64,000 bases of DNA, from contig CAWJPF010000010.1 in assembly GCA_963844625.1 (NCBI GenBank), positions 1 through 64,000 of the forward strand, in the 5' to 3' direction. Shown here piece by piece: positions 23,920 through 32,374 of the stretch. This DNA comes from Palsa-504 sp963844625. GTDB lineage: Bacteria; Actinomycetota; Actinomycetes; Streptosporangiales; Streptosporangiaceae. The notes under the pieces were generated by a model. That model made no database searches. It saw only the letters and a program-made list of their open reading frames with translations, and was not told the DNA's origin. Numbering within the stretch: position 1 is the stretch's first letter; each line of letters begins with the position of its first letter. A program made the position numbers and the translations under genes.

Positions 23920-25980
23920 TCAACTGTCCCAGAGGGCGCCGAGGGCGGCGTCGACCTTGGCGGTGAGGGGGCCGATGGCGGGCAGCACGGGGGCCAGCGG
24001 AGCGACGGTGGCCTGGTCACAGGCGGCCAGGGCTTCGGGGGGCAGGAAGCGGGTGAGCTGGCCGAAACCGTGCCGGTCGTCGCGGCCGCGGCGGTGCAGG
24101 TGCAGCCGAAGCGGCGCGTACAGGTACAGGTGATCACGGGCCCGGGTCAAGGCCACGTAGAACAGCCGGTGTTCCTCGGCCAGCCCGCCCGGATCGCCGA
24201 GCGCCATGTCGCTGGGCAGGGCCCCGTCCACGAGGTGCGGCAGGTGCACGACCGGCCATTCCAGGCCCTTGGCAGCGTGGATGGTGGAAATAGTCAGGTA
24301 GTCCTCGTCCAGGCGTGGCGGCCCGGCCAGGTCGGCCGTTGAGGACGGAGGGTCCAGGGTGAGCTCGGCCAGCGCGTCGTGCAGCGACGGCTGCGCGGCG
24401 GCCGCGTCGGCGAGCCGCTGCAGGTCGGTGATCCGGGTCGCGGCGTCGGGGTAGCGCACGCGGATCAGCGGCTCCAGGAGCGCCAGGATCGCCGCGGCCT
24501 GGACCGCCGCGGTCACGCCGGCGTCGGTCACGCCGGCGTCGGCCGACCCGGGCGGGGCGTCGGCGTCGGCGAGGCGGCCGAGGGTAGCCGCCAGCGCGGC
24601 CCTGGACCGGGCCGGGGCGGCTTCGACGGCCGCTGCGGTCTGCGTCCAGCCGCCGGGCGGAACGTCAGCCGGGACCAGGCAGGCCAGGATGCGGCGGGCG
24701 TGGGCGGGCCCGATGCCCTCGTGCAGGCGCAGCAGCCGGAACCAGGCAAGATCGTCGGCGGGATTAGCCAGGATCCGGGCGGCCGCCAGGAAGTCCTTGA
24801 CGTGGGCGGTGTCGGTGAACCGCAGGCCGCCGAATTTCACGTACGGGATCTTGCGGGCGCTGAGCTCGATTTCCAGCAGGTCGCTGTGAGAAGCGGCGCG
24901 GACTAGCACCGCCTGATCACGCAGCGCGGTGCCTTCCTCGTGCGCGTCCAGCACCCGGGCGCAGATCTCCCGGGCCTGGGCGGCCTCGTCGTGGCAGCGG
25001 ATCAGTAGCGGCGCCGTCCCCGTGCCCCGATCGCCGGTCAGCGTCAGGCCCAGGCCGGGAACGGAAGGCCGGATGAGGTTGGCCAGGTCAAGCACGCCCT
25101 GCCGGGACCGGTAGTTGCGGTCCAGGCGGACGACCTCTATCCCTGGGTACCCGTCGGCGAGCTGCCGCAGGTGCGCGGGATCAGCGCCACGGAACCCGTA
25201 GATGGCCTGCGCGTCGTCGCCGACGCAGGTCAGCTGCTTCCCCTCGGGCTGCAGCAGACGGACGATACTGGCCTGGACCGCGTTGACGTCCTGGTATTCG
25301 TCGACCAGGACCGCGTCGAACATGCCGCGCAGCACTGGCCCCGCCACCGGGTCGGCCAGCGCCGCCTGCCACATCAGCAGCAGGTCGTCGAAGTCCAGCA
25401 GATGGCGGGCGCGCTTGCGGGCGGTGTAGGCGCGGAATAGGCCGGCCAGCTGGGCGGTGAAGGGGACGCACCACGGGAAGCTGGCGGTGACGACCTCGCT
25501 GACCGGCCGGCCGGTGTTCACGCACCGGGTATAGATGTCCGCGCACGCCGCCGCCCGCGGGGCGCGCTGGCCGGCCTCAGCCAGTCCGTGCTCCGGGCGC
25601 AGCGCGTCCAGGAGGTCGGCGGCATCGGCCGGGTCGATGATGGTGAACTGCGGCGGCAGCGAGAACGACTCCGCGTGCTGGCGGATGATCTTGTGCGCGA
25701 TGGCGTGGAACGTCCCCCCGCAGATCCGCTCGGCCGGGCCGCATCGCGCGGGCGCGGCGCGGGCGAGCATGTCGCTGGCTGCGCGGCGGGTGAAGGTAAG
25801 CAGCAGGATCCGGCTGGCTGGCACGCCCTGGGCCTCGCGCAGCCAGGCCGCCCGCGCCACCAGCGTCCGCGTCTTGCCGGTGCCTGCCCCGGCCAGCACG
25901 AGCAGCGGCCCGCCCGGGTGGGTCACCGCCCGTCGCTGCTGCTCGTTCAGCCCGTCCAGAATGTCGCGGTCATCGAACAT
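23920..25980 (-). CDS. UvrD/PcrA-type superfamily 1 DNA helicase
   Basis: About 686 residues with the full set of SF1A motifs: Q-motif LNEQQRRAV, motif I AGAGTGKT (near 31-38), Ia LLLTFTRRAASDM, II VDEYQDVN, III GDDAQAIYGFRGA, IV LDRNYRSRQ, V ISTIHAAKGLEWPVVHLP and VI ALTRARDHLYLYAP. Such helicases translocate 3' to 5' and work in repair or recombination. The protein is shorter than PcrA (about 720-770) and lacks its C-terminal Tudor-like tail, so it is one of the extra actinobacterial UvrD-like helicases rather than the main UvrD. ATG 25980 has TATGTT seven bases upstream; an ATG four codons earlier (25992) is possible. Confidence 0.9.
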   Translation of the reverse strand: MFDDRDILDGLNEQQRRAVTHPGGPLLVLAGAGTGKTRTLVARAAWLREAQGVPASRILLLTFTRRAASDMLARAAPARCGPAERICGGTFHAIAHKIIRQHAESFSLPPQFTIIDPADAADLLDALRPEHGLAEAGQRAPRAAACADIYTRCVNTGRPVSEVVTASFPWCVPFTAQLAGLFRAYTARKRARHLLDFDDLLLMWQAALADPVAGPVLRGMFDAVLVDEYQDVNAVQASIVRLLQPEGKQLTCVGDDAQAIYGFRGADPAHLRQLADGYPGIEVVRLDRNYRSRQGVLDLANLIRPSVPGLGLTLTGDRGTGTAPLLIRCHDEAAQAREICARVLDAHEEGTALRDQAVLVRAASHSDLLEIELSARKIPYVKFGGLRFTDTAHVKDFLAAARILANPADDLAWFRLLRLHEGIGPAHARRILACLVPADVPPGGWTQTAAAVEAAPARSRAALAATLGRLADADAPPGSADAGVTDAGVTAAVQAAAILALLEPLIRVRYPDAATRITDLQRLADAAAAQPSLHDALAELTLDPPSSTADLAGPPRLDEDYLTISTIHAAKGLEWPVVHLPHLVDGALPSDMALGDPGGLAEEHRLFYVALTRARDHLYLYAPLRLHLHRRGRDDRHGFGQLTRFLPPEALAACDQATVAPLAPVLPAIGPLTAKVDAALGALWDS

Positions 25981-26061
25981 GCATATGAACATAACCAGGC
26001 CGACTCGCCGAAGTCCGTACGCCGCGCCGAGCCGGCGTACGGGCTTGCGATCCAGACGGGA

Positions 26062-26979
26062 TCAGGGTGTTTTGCGCAGGGTGCCGATCGTGATGTGCGG
26101 CCAGCTCAGGCCGTTGAAGTTCAGCAGCACGGTCTGCGCGTACTGCAGTTGACTGGGAGCCGATTCTCCCTGGAGCGTCTCCAGCCAGAACGTGGCGTTC
26201 ACGCTCGCGCTGACCGCGTTCGGGCCGTCGGCGCCGCCCTTCAGGAAGGCCGTATTAGCGGTTCCGCCGCCGGGAACCGGGAGGTCGGTGCTGGTGACGT
26301 GGAGCGTGGTCGTGGCGGTGATGTGCTGGCCCGCGAGCACCGCCTGCAGGATGCTGTTGGGGTTATTGACCATGTTCTGCGTGACGCCGGTCAGGCCGGC
26401 TCCGGAAGTCCGGAAGCTGGTCTGGCTGGTCAGAGTCTGCTCGGCGAAGTCGAACTCGGGGGTCGGCTGGCCGATGCTGAACGGCTTGATGCTGGTGTTC
26501 GGGATTCTCGGGGCCGCGTTCGACGTGGCCGCCGTGCCCTGGGCCAGGATCGTCGTGCCGTGCGGGATGGAGGCCAGGCGGGCGACGGTGGGAACCTCGT
26601 TGGGGTCGGTGGTCTTGGGAATCACCACCCATATGCCCGGCTCAATGTGCAGCCCCGCCTTCAGGTTCGCGTCCTGGATCTGCTGCAGGTAGGTCAGGCC
26701 GAACATGCTGATGTCAGACTGCAGCAGGCCGCGGTTGGGGATCGCCCCGGGGATAGGGGTGAATTCGAGCAGTTCACTGGTCACGTTGAGCTCGAGGAAG
26801 CGGTCCTGCCCGGCCGTGTGGTTGGGCCGCCAGATGACGTTGAAGCCCCGGCCACTCCACTTCCCGGCTAGTGCGGCGAGGGGACCTAGCGGGTTCGCCG
26901 CCGTCGCCGCCAGCGGAAGTTCAGCCGAACTCTCGATCGCCGGCAACGGCTGGAAGGAAAAATCTGCGGCCAGGTCCAT
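26062..26979 (-). CDS. Conserved beta-rich protein, possible heme-binding (nitrobindin-like) family
   Basis: A 305-residue protein with no signal peptide. The N-terminal third has PLAALAGKWSGRGFNVIWRPN and DRFLELNVTSELLEFT, reminiscent of nitrobindin/THAP4-like barrel openings (GxWxGxG). It continues with IPNRGLLQSDISMFGLTYLQQIQD and GLHIEPGIWVVIP, and a C-terminal half rich in Thr/Asn strands. I recall homologous sequences being labelled heme-binding or peroxidase-associated, but I cannot verify this. The start is the ATG at 26979, preceded by AAGGGGGG at ideal spacing; the frame is open 27 codons further. The base composition is less GC-biased and Asn/Thr-rich compared with neighbours, which may indicate transfer. 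Confidence 0.6.
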   Translation of the reverse strand: MDLAADFSFQPLPAIESSAELPLAATAANPLGPLAALAGKWSGRGFNVIWRPNHTAGQDRFLELNVTSELLEFTPIPGAIPNRGLLQSDISMFGLTYLQQIQDANLKAGLHIEPGIWVVIPKTTDPNEVPTVARLASIPHGTTILAQGTAATSNAAPRIPNTSIKPFSIGQPTPEFDFAEQTLTSQTSFRTSGAGLTGVTQNMVNNPNSILQAVLAGQHITATTTLHVTSTDLPVPGGGTANTAFLKGGADGPNAVSASVNATFWLETLQGESAPSQLQYAQTVLLNFNGLSWPHITIGTLRKTP

Positions 26980-27155
26980 AAGCCCCCCTTGGCTTAGCTG
27001 CGTCCCTGAAGTGGGGTTGGTGCCAGTGAGCCCGGCAGCCACTTCAGCACGAAAGCTCACACTTTGGCGTGCGGCCGGGGTGTTGTCAAGGGCTCACTTT
27101 CCGCTGATCGCCGCGGCCGTTGTTCAGGTGGATTCGCCGAAATAGGCCTGGACCG

Positions 27156-27686
27156 CTAGGACGCCCGGTTGGCGATGCCGGTGCCCGGGATCGGGCCGCC
27201 GGAGCGCTTCCTCAGCCGCGAATCGATCAGGTGGGCCGCGGCGATCATCACGAACATGAAATAGGCGTACAACATCGGCGCGGCCACCTGGGCCAAGACC
27301 TCATTCCCGATGATGACCGCCACTACGGTCATAGCGACCGGGATGTGGGCGACCGTGACCAGGGCCCACGTGGCTACCTTCTTGTTAGCGGGCTTGTTCG
27401 AGGGCGGCCGGGCCGGCACCGCGGCGGGCTTCGGCCGCCGCGGGGCTTGCGCTACCTCGGCGGGGATGTCAGCGGTAAGCGTGGCCAGTTCGGCGTAGGT
27501 CCGTGAGGCGAACGTCTGGCCGGCCCTGAGGTCGAGCTCGTCCTTGGTCAGCCGGCCTTGCACGAAGGCCGCCTTGAGCGTCTCGATGACGTGCTCACGG
27601 TCGGCGTCTGACGCCCTGAGGCGGCCGCGTCTGGCCGCCGCGCCCAGCGGATTTGGAGGTCCTATCGTCACCAGTTCCACCTCCAC
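27156..27686 (-). CDS. DUF1707-domain membrane protein
   Basis: A 176-residue protein. The DUF1707 domain (about residues 20-75) is clear: LRASDADREHVIETLKAAFVQGRLTKDELDLRAGQTFASRTYAELATLTADIP. A Pro/Ala/Lys linker follows, then two membrane helices (WALVTVAHIPVAMTVVAVIIG and VAAPMLYAYFMFVMIAAAHLI) and a basic C-terminus. DUF1707 is a short helical domain found at the N-terminus of many actinobacterial membrane proteins; its function is unknown. The start may be GTG 27686 or the GTG five codons later, which has GGAGGTG upstream. Confidence 0.85.
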   Translation of the reverse strand: MEVELVTIGPPNPLGAAARRGRLRASDADREHVIETLKAAFVQGRLTKDELDLRAGQTFASRTYAELATLTADIPAEVAQAPRRPKPAAVPARPPSNKPANKKVATWALVTVAHIPVAMTVVAVIIGNEVLAQVAAPMLYAYFMFVMIAAAHLIDSRLRKRSGGPIPGTGIANRAS

Positions 27687-27740
27687 TATGAAGCCTAACC
27701 CGGCGCGGCCGGGCCGTTCACGCGGGGGCGACGGCGGGCA

Positions 27741-29573
27741 TCAAGCGAAGCTCGCGGGGCGCTTGGCGACGAACGCGGCGAGATCCGCGGGAACCGTGAC
27801 GATCCGGGAGCGCAGGTACTCGCCGAGGCCTTTGGCCTGCGCGTCGGGACGGGCGGTCGCGGAGACGCCGGGCGCGAGGAGGCCGTGGACGACGAAGTTG
27901 AGGGCCAGGAGGTTCGGCAGCTCATAGCGGTCGACTTCCAGGGCCGCGGCCTCGGTGAGCAGGTCCTTGAACCGGTCAACGGTAAGGTGCTGCCGCAGCC
28001 AGGTGTACGCGCGCGGACTGGTGGCCCACAAGCCCACGTTGGCGTCGCCGCCTTTGTCGCCGGAGCGGGCGCCGCACAGCCACCCGAGCGGGATGCCGGT
28101 TTCGGGGCCGGCCCCGGGCTTGGCTTGGGGGCCGGCTTCGGACTCGGCTTGGGGGCCGGCGGGCTCGGCTTGGGGGGCCGGGACGGCCTGGTGCCCGGGC
28201 TGGGCATCAGGATCGCCATGATGCGGAACGGCACGGGTTCCACCGTCCGGCATATGCACCTGCTGCGTGACCAGGGCGCCCGGGATGAGCGTCGGCCAGT
28301 AGACGCCGAACGCGCTCGCCCCGGTGGGCGGTGAGGTGGTGTGGAACCCGGCGTAGCCGCCGAGCGCGAGTTCCCAGGTGGCGCCGGAGAATACGCGGCC
28401 GACCTTGCGTTCGTCCTGATCCTTGACCGTGATCCGCAGGTGCGCGGTGGCCTGCTCGTTCGTCGGCGCGTCCGCGCGGTCGAAGCGCAGCAGCCGCACG
28501 TCGACCTCCTCGAACTGACCTTCGCCGCCGAGCTCGCAGAACAGCAGGGTGGTGGCGTGTTCGGCCTTCTGCTCGATGTCAAGGCCGGTGATGACCATCG
28601 TCACCGTGTTGCGGTAACCGCCGAGCATGTTGAGGGCCACCTTGAGGGTGTCCGGCGGCGGGCTGCCCCTGGTGCCGGTCAGCGCGACCCGGTCCCGGCC
28701 GGCTTGCTCGACGCGGATGGTGTCGAAATGCGCGACGACGTCGGGGTTGAGGTAGGCGGGGTCGCCGATCTCGTAGAGCAGCTGGGCCGTGACGGTGCCG
28801 GTCGAGACAAGCCCGCCGGTGCCTTCGTGCTTGGTGATGACGCAGCTGCCGTCGGCGGCGACCTCGGCGATCGGGAATCCCGGATAGCGGCGGTCGGTGA
28901 CTTCGTCGAGGAAGCTGTAGTTCCCGCCGGTGGCCTGCGGACCGCACTCGATGACGTGCCCGGCGGCCACGGCACCCGCCAGCGCGTCCCAGTCGTCGCG
29001 GCGCCAGCCGTGCCACCAGGCGGCAGGGCCGGTCAGCAGGCTGGCGTCGGTGACCCGGCCGCAGATGACGACGTCGGCGCCGGCCTGCAGCGCCGACGTG
29101 ATGCCCCAGCCGCCGAGATAGGCGTTGGCGGTTACCACCGGCAGGTCGGCCTTGGCCAGCGGCTGCCCGGTGCCGGTGTTGATGAACTCCTGGCCGGCCG
29201 CCTGCAGGTCGCCGATGGCCGGGGTCAGGTCATCGCCGGTGATGTAGGCGACGCGGGCGGGCAGGCCGAGCCGGGCGGCCAGTTCGGTGAGCTGGCCGGC
29301 CAGGCCGGCCGGGTTGAGCCCGCCGGCGTTGGCGACGATCTTGATGTCGCGCTCGAGGCAGCGGCCGAGCACGTCCTCCATCTGGCGCAGGAAAGTGGTG
29401 GCGTAACCCAGGGCCGGATCCTTGCGGCGCGCCTTCCACAAGATGAGCATGGTCAGCTCGGCGAGGTAGTCGCCGGTCAGCACGTCGACGGGGCCGGCCA
29501 GCATCTCCCGGGCGGCGGCGACGCGGTCGCCGTAGAACCCGGAGCAGTTCGCGATGCGTACCGGCCTGCGCAT
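27741..29573 (-). CDS. AtuA-like (DUF1446) acyclic terpene utilization protein
   Basis: A 610-residue protein. The first about 450 residues form the AtuA domain: VRIANCSGFYGDR, VDVLTGDYLAELTMLIL, KIVANAGGLNP, GGWGITSALQAGADVVICGRVTDAS and ATGGNYSF. The C-terminal about 100 residues (LCGARSGDKGGDANVGLWA..LLAPGVSATARPDAQAKGLGEYLRS) are the second conserved block of long family members, joined by an Ala/Pro/Glu/Gln-rich linker. AtuA is required for citronellol/geraniol breakdown in Pseudomonas, but its reaction is unknown. It is the last gene of the carboxylase operon, 12 bp after the TIGR03084 gene, with AAGGAGG before its ATG. Confidence 0.88.
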   Translation of the reverse strand: MRRPVRIANCSGFYGDRVAAAREMLAGPVDVLTGDYLAELTMLILWKARRKDPALGYATTFLRQMEDVLGRCLERDIKIVANAGGLNPAGLAGQLTELAARLGLPARVAYITGDDLTPAIGDLQAAGQEFINTGTGQPLAKADLPVVTANAYLGGWGITSALQAGADVVICGRVTDASLLTGPAAWWHGWRRDDWDALAGAVAAGHVIECGPQATGGNYSFLDEVTDRRYPGFPIAEVAADGSCVITKHEGTGGLVSTGTVTAQLLYEIGDPAYLNPDVVAHFDTIRVEQAGRDRVALTGTRGSPPPDTLKVALNMLGGYRNTVTMVITGLDIEQKAEHATTLLFCELGGEGQFEEVDVRLLRFDRADAPTNEQATAHLRITVKDQDERKVGRVFSGATWELALGGYAGFHTTSPPTGASAFGVYWPTLIPGALVTQQVHMPDGGTRAVPHHGDPDAQPGHQAVPAPQAEPAGPQAESEAGPQAKPGAGPETGIPLGWLCGARSGDKGGDANVGLWATSPRAYTWLRQHLTVDRFKDLLTEAAALEVDRYELPNLLALNFVVHGLLAPGVSATARPDAQAKGLGEYLRSRIVTVPADLAAFVAKRPASFA

Positions 29574-29585
29574 GTGCGTGCCTCC

Positions 29586-30401
29586 TTAACGTGGCGCGGG
29601 AAAAAGCCCGGCGGCCCGCCCGGGGCCAGCCGGGCCGGCGAAGGCCTGTGCGATCGCCATCCACTCGGTCGCGGCCGGGCCCTCGACGACCAGGGCCAGG
29701 TCGTCGCGGTGCCGGCGCTGGGTCACCAGCAGGCAGAAGTCGAGGGCCGGGCCGGTCACGCGGTCCACGGCGTCCGCGGGTCCCCAGGTCCAGGCGGCGG
29801 CCCCGGATGGGGCGAGGAGCTCGACGCGGACCGGAGGGCCAGGCGCGGGTTGCCCGTTGACGGCATAGGTGTACGCCCGCGCGCCCACGCCGATGTGCGC
29901 GACGTGGCGCAGGCGATCGGTCGGCTCGCGGGTAACGCCGAGGGCGTCGGCGATGTCCTGGGTGTGCGCCCAGGTCTCCATCAGCCGGGCGGTCAGCGAG
30001 GACGCGGCGCTCATGGCGGGCCCGAACCAGGGCAGGCGTCTGGCCGGGTCAATGTCCCGGAACGTGGCGAGCAGCTCCAGGCGGGCCGCGTCGAACCAGG
30101 CCAGCATCTGGGCTCCGTTGCGGTCACGGAACCGGGCGGCGATCACATCGGGGTCGATGCCGCCGGCGGCCTCGGCCTCGGCCAATTCGGCTAGGAACTC
30201 CTGAGGCCGGGTCGCGGATCGCACGGTGACCTCGTCGAAGTAGGCCAGGTGGCTGATCTGATCGGTAATGTCCCAGCCGACCGCCGGGGTCGGCGTACGC
30301 CAGCCGGCCTCGTCGAGCCCGGCGATCAGGCCCCGGGTGACGGCCGACTCGGCGGTGAGGTCGTCGGCGAGCGCGGTCATGTCTGCCGGCATGTTCGTCA
30401 C
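29586..30401 (-). CDS. TIGR03084-family (DinB/mycothiol-dependent-enzyme-like) protein
   Basis: A 271-residue protein of the maleylpyruvate-isomerase-like, DinB-type fold. The N-terminus LIAGLDEAGWRTPTPAVGWDITDQISHLAYFDE holds the first metal-site His. ARLMETWAHTQDIADALGV supplies the HxxD pair, and a C-terminal globular region ends in a Pro-rich tail. The match to TIGR03084, which is usually found beside AtuA and acyl-CoA carboxylase genes in actinobacteria, is strong. Relatives use mycothiol or a metal, so a role in thiol transfer or hydration within the pathway is conceivable. GTG 30401 overlaps the carboxylase stop by four bases; ATG 30392 is also possible. Confidence 0.85.
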   Translation of the reverse strand: MTNMPADMTALADDLTAESAVTRGLIAGLDEAGWRTPTPAVGWDITDQISHLAYFDEVTVRSATRPQEFLAELAEAEAAGGIDPDVIAARFRDRNGAQMLAWFDAARLELLATFRDIDPARRLPWFGPAMSAASSLTARLMETWAHTQDIADALGVTREPTDRLRHVAHIGVGARAYTYAVNGQPAPGPPVRVELLAPSGAAAWTWGPADAVDRVTGPALDFCLLVTQRRHRDDLALVVEGPAATEWMAIAQAFAGPAGPGRAAGLFPAPR

Positions 30402-32374
30402 TCCCCGGCCTCGAGAACCGCCAGGACCTGGCCGGTACTGACCTGATCCCCCGCCTTGGCCCGCAGTTCGGCCACCACGCCGTCGGCCGGCGCGGTCACG
30501 GTCTGCTCCATCTTCATCGCCTCAAGCACGAGCAGCGGCTGGCCGGCGGTGACGACCGTACCGACCTCGGCCAGGACGCGTAGCACCAGGCCCGGCATTG
30601 GCGCGAGCAGCGACCCGGCGAGCGCCGTCTTCTCCGCGTCACCGAAACGCGGCACCTCGGACAGTGCGCTCCAGCCGTCGCTCGCGTCGACGTAAATGAC
30701 GTCGCCGGCCTGGTGCACCCGGTAGACCCGGCGGATTCCGCCAGCCTCGAGATCGACCCGGTCCGGCCCGGCCGCACGGATGAGCACCTGCAGTGGCTCG
30801 TCGTTGACTGACGCGCGGACCGTGTCCCCGAGGATGCGGTAGGCGACGGCATAGTCGGCGCCGCCGGCGGTGTAGGTGACGCGCTGCGGCGCGGAGAAGA
30901 CATTGCGCCAGCCGGACGGCAGCGTGCCCAGAACCGGGGCGCCGGCCCGGTGCACGGCCTGCCGGGCCAGCGCCGCGACCAGCGCGTGCACCGCCGGGAC
31001 CCCGGCTGATCTGCTGAGCGCAGCCGGGTCGTGGCGGGTGAGGTAGCCGGTGTCGGTGGCGCCGGCCAGGAAATCCGGCTCGCGCAAGATGGCGGTGAGC
31101 AGGTCGCGGTTGGTGGTCAGGCCGTGGATCTCCGCCCGCTCGAGCGCGCGGGCCAGCCGCTTGGCCGCCTCGGCCCGGGTGCGGCCGTGTGCGATCACCT
31201 TGGCCAGCATCGCGTCGTAGTGCGGGCTGACCACCGACCCGTCACCGAAGCCGGTGTCGACCCGGACGCCCGGAGCCGCCGGAATGGCGAAGCGGTGCAG
31301 GACGCCGGTGGTGGGCACGAACCCCGCCGGGACGTCTTCGGCGTACAGGCGGACCTCGATGGCGTGGCCGCTGATCCGGGCGCCGCGGACCTCGGGCGCC
31401 AGCGGCTCGCCCTCGGCCATGCGCAGCTGCAGCTCCACCAGGTCGAGTCCGGTGACCTCCTCGGTGACCGGATGCTCGACCTGGAGCCTGGTGTTCACTT
31501 CCAGGAAGAAGAACGACCCGTCGCGGTCGAGCACGAACTCGACGGTGCCCGCGCCGGTATAGCCGATGGCCTCGCCCGCGGCGACGGCCGCGGCCGCCAG
31601 CGCGGCGCGCAGGTCCTCGCCGACGGCCGGCGACGGGCACTCCTCGATGATCTTCTGGTAGCGCCGCTGGATCGAGCACTCGCGCTCGAACAGGTGCACC
31701 ACGTGACCCGCCGCGTCGCCGAGGATCTGGACCTCGACGTGGCGGGGGTCGGTGACGAAGCGCTCCAGGAAAACGGTCCCGTCACCGAACGCGGACGCGG
31801 CCTCGCCCCGTGCGCTGTGCACCGCCTCGGCGAGCCCGGCGGGATCGCGGACCAGCCGCATGCCGCGCCCGCCGCCGCCGAAAGCCGCCTTGACCAGCAG
31901 CGGGAACCCGACCCCGGCCGCCGCGGCGGCCAGGTCCTCAGATTCCGTGATGGTGGCGCCGGGCAGCACGGGCACCCCGGCCGCGGCCATGATGACCTTG
32001 GCCTCGACCTTGGAGCCCATGGCGGCGATCGTGCCCGGGGCCGGGCCGACGAAGATGAGCCCGGCGTCGGCGCAGGCCCGCGCGAACGCCGCGTTCTCGG
32101 ACAGGAACCCGTAGCCAGGATGAACGGCGTCGGCCCCGGTCGCCACCGCGGCGGCGATGATGAGATCGCCGCGCAGGTAGGTGTCGGCGGGCGCCGCTCC
32201 AGGCAGCCGGACCGCCTCGTCGGCGAGCGTGACGTACGGGGCGTCGACGTCCGGGTCGGAGTACACGGCCACGGTGGCGATGCCCAGGTCGTGCGCGGTC
32301 CGGCAGATCCTGGCCGCGATCTCGCCGCGGTTGGCGATAAGCAGCTTGCCGATGGTCTGGGTCACTCGCCTCAC
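30398..32374 (-). CDS. Acyl-CoA carboxylase alpha subunit (biotin carboxylase + BCCP)
   Basis: A 658-residue subunit. The biotin carboxylase domain begins GKLLIANRGEIAARICRTA, has the ATP-grasp glycine loop AFGGGGRGMRLV (about 165-176) and EFVLDRDGSFFFLEVNTRLQVEHPVTEEV. A BT-like linker domain follows, then a C-terminal biotinyl domain with EAMKMEQTV, the Lys being biotinylated. The size and fusion match methylcrotonyl/geranyl/propionyl-CoA carboxylase alpha chains. It carboxylates biotin with ATP and bicarbonate for the beta subunit encoded just upstream, whose stop overlaps this start by four bases. The acyl-CoA substrate is inferred from context to be branched. Confidence 0.92.
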   Translation of the reverse strand: MRRVTQTIGKLLIANRGEIAARICRTAHDLGIATVAVYSDPDVDAPYVTLADEAVRLPGAAPADTYLRGDLIIAAAVATGADAVHPGYGFLSENAAFARACADAGLIFVGPAPGTIAAMGSKVEAKVIMAAAGVPVLPGATITESEDLAAAAAGVGFPLLVKAAFGGGGRGMRLVRDPAGLAEAVHSARGEAASAFGDGTVFLERFVTDPRHVEVQILGDAAGHVVHLFERECSIQRRYQKIIEECPSPAVGEDLRAALAAAAVAAGEAIGYTGAGTVEFVLDRDGSFFFLEVNTRLQVEHPVTEEVTGLDLVELQLRMAEGEPLAPEVRGARISGHAIEVRLYAEDVPAGFVPTTGVLHRFAIPAAPGVRVDTGFGDGSVVSPHYDAMLAKVIAHGRTRAEAAKRLARALERAEIHGLTTNRDLLTAILREPDFLAGATDTGYLTRHDPAALSRSAGVPAVHALVAALARQAVHRAGAPVLGTLPSGWRNVFSAPQRVTYTAGGADYAVAYRILGDTVRASVNDEPLQVLIRAAGPDRVDLEAGGIRRVYRVHQAGDVIYVDASDGWSALSEVPRFGDAEKTALAGSLLAPMPGLVLRVLAEVGTVVTAGQPLLVLEAMKMEQTVTAPADGVVAELRAKAGDQVSTGQVLAVLEAGE

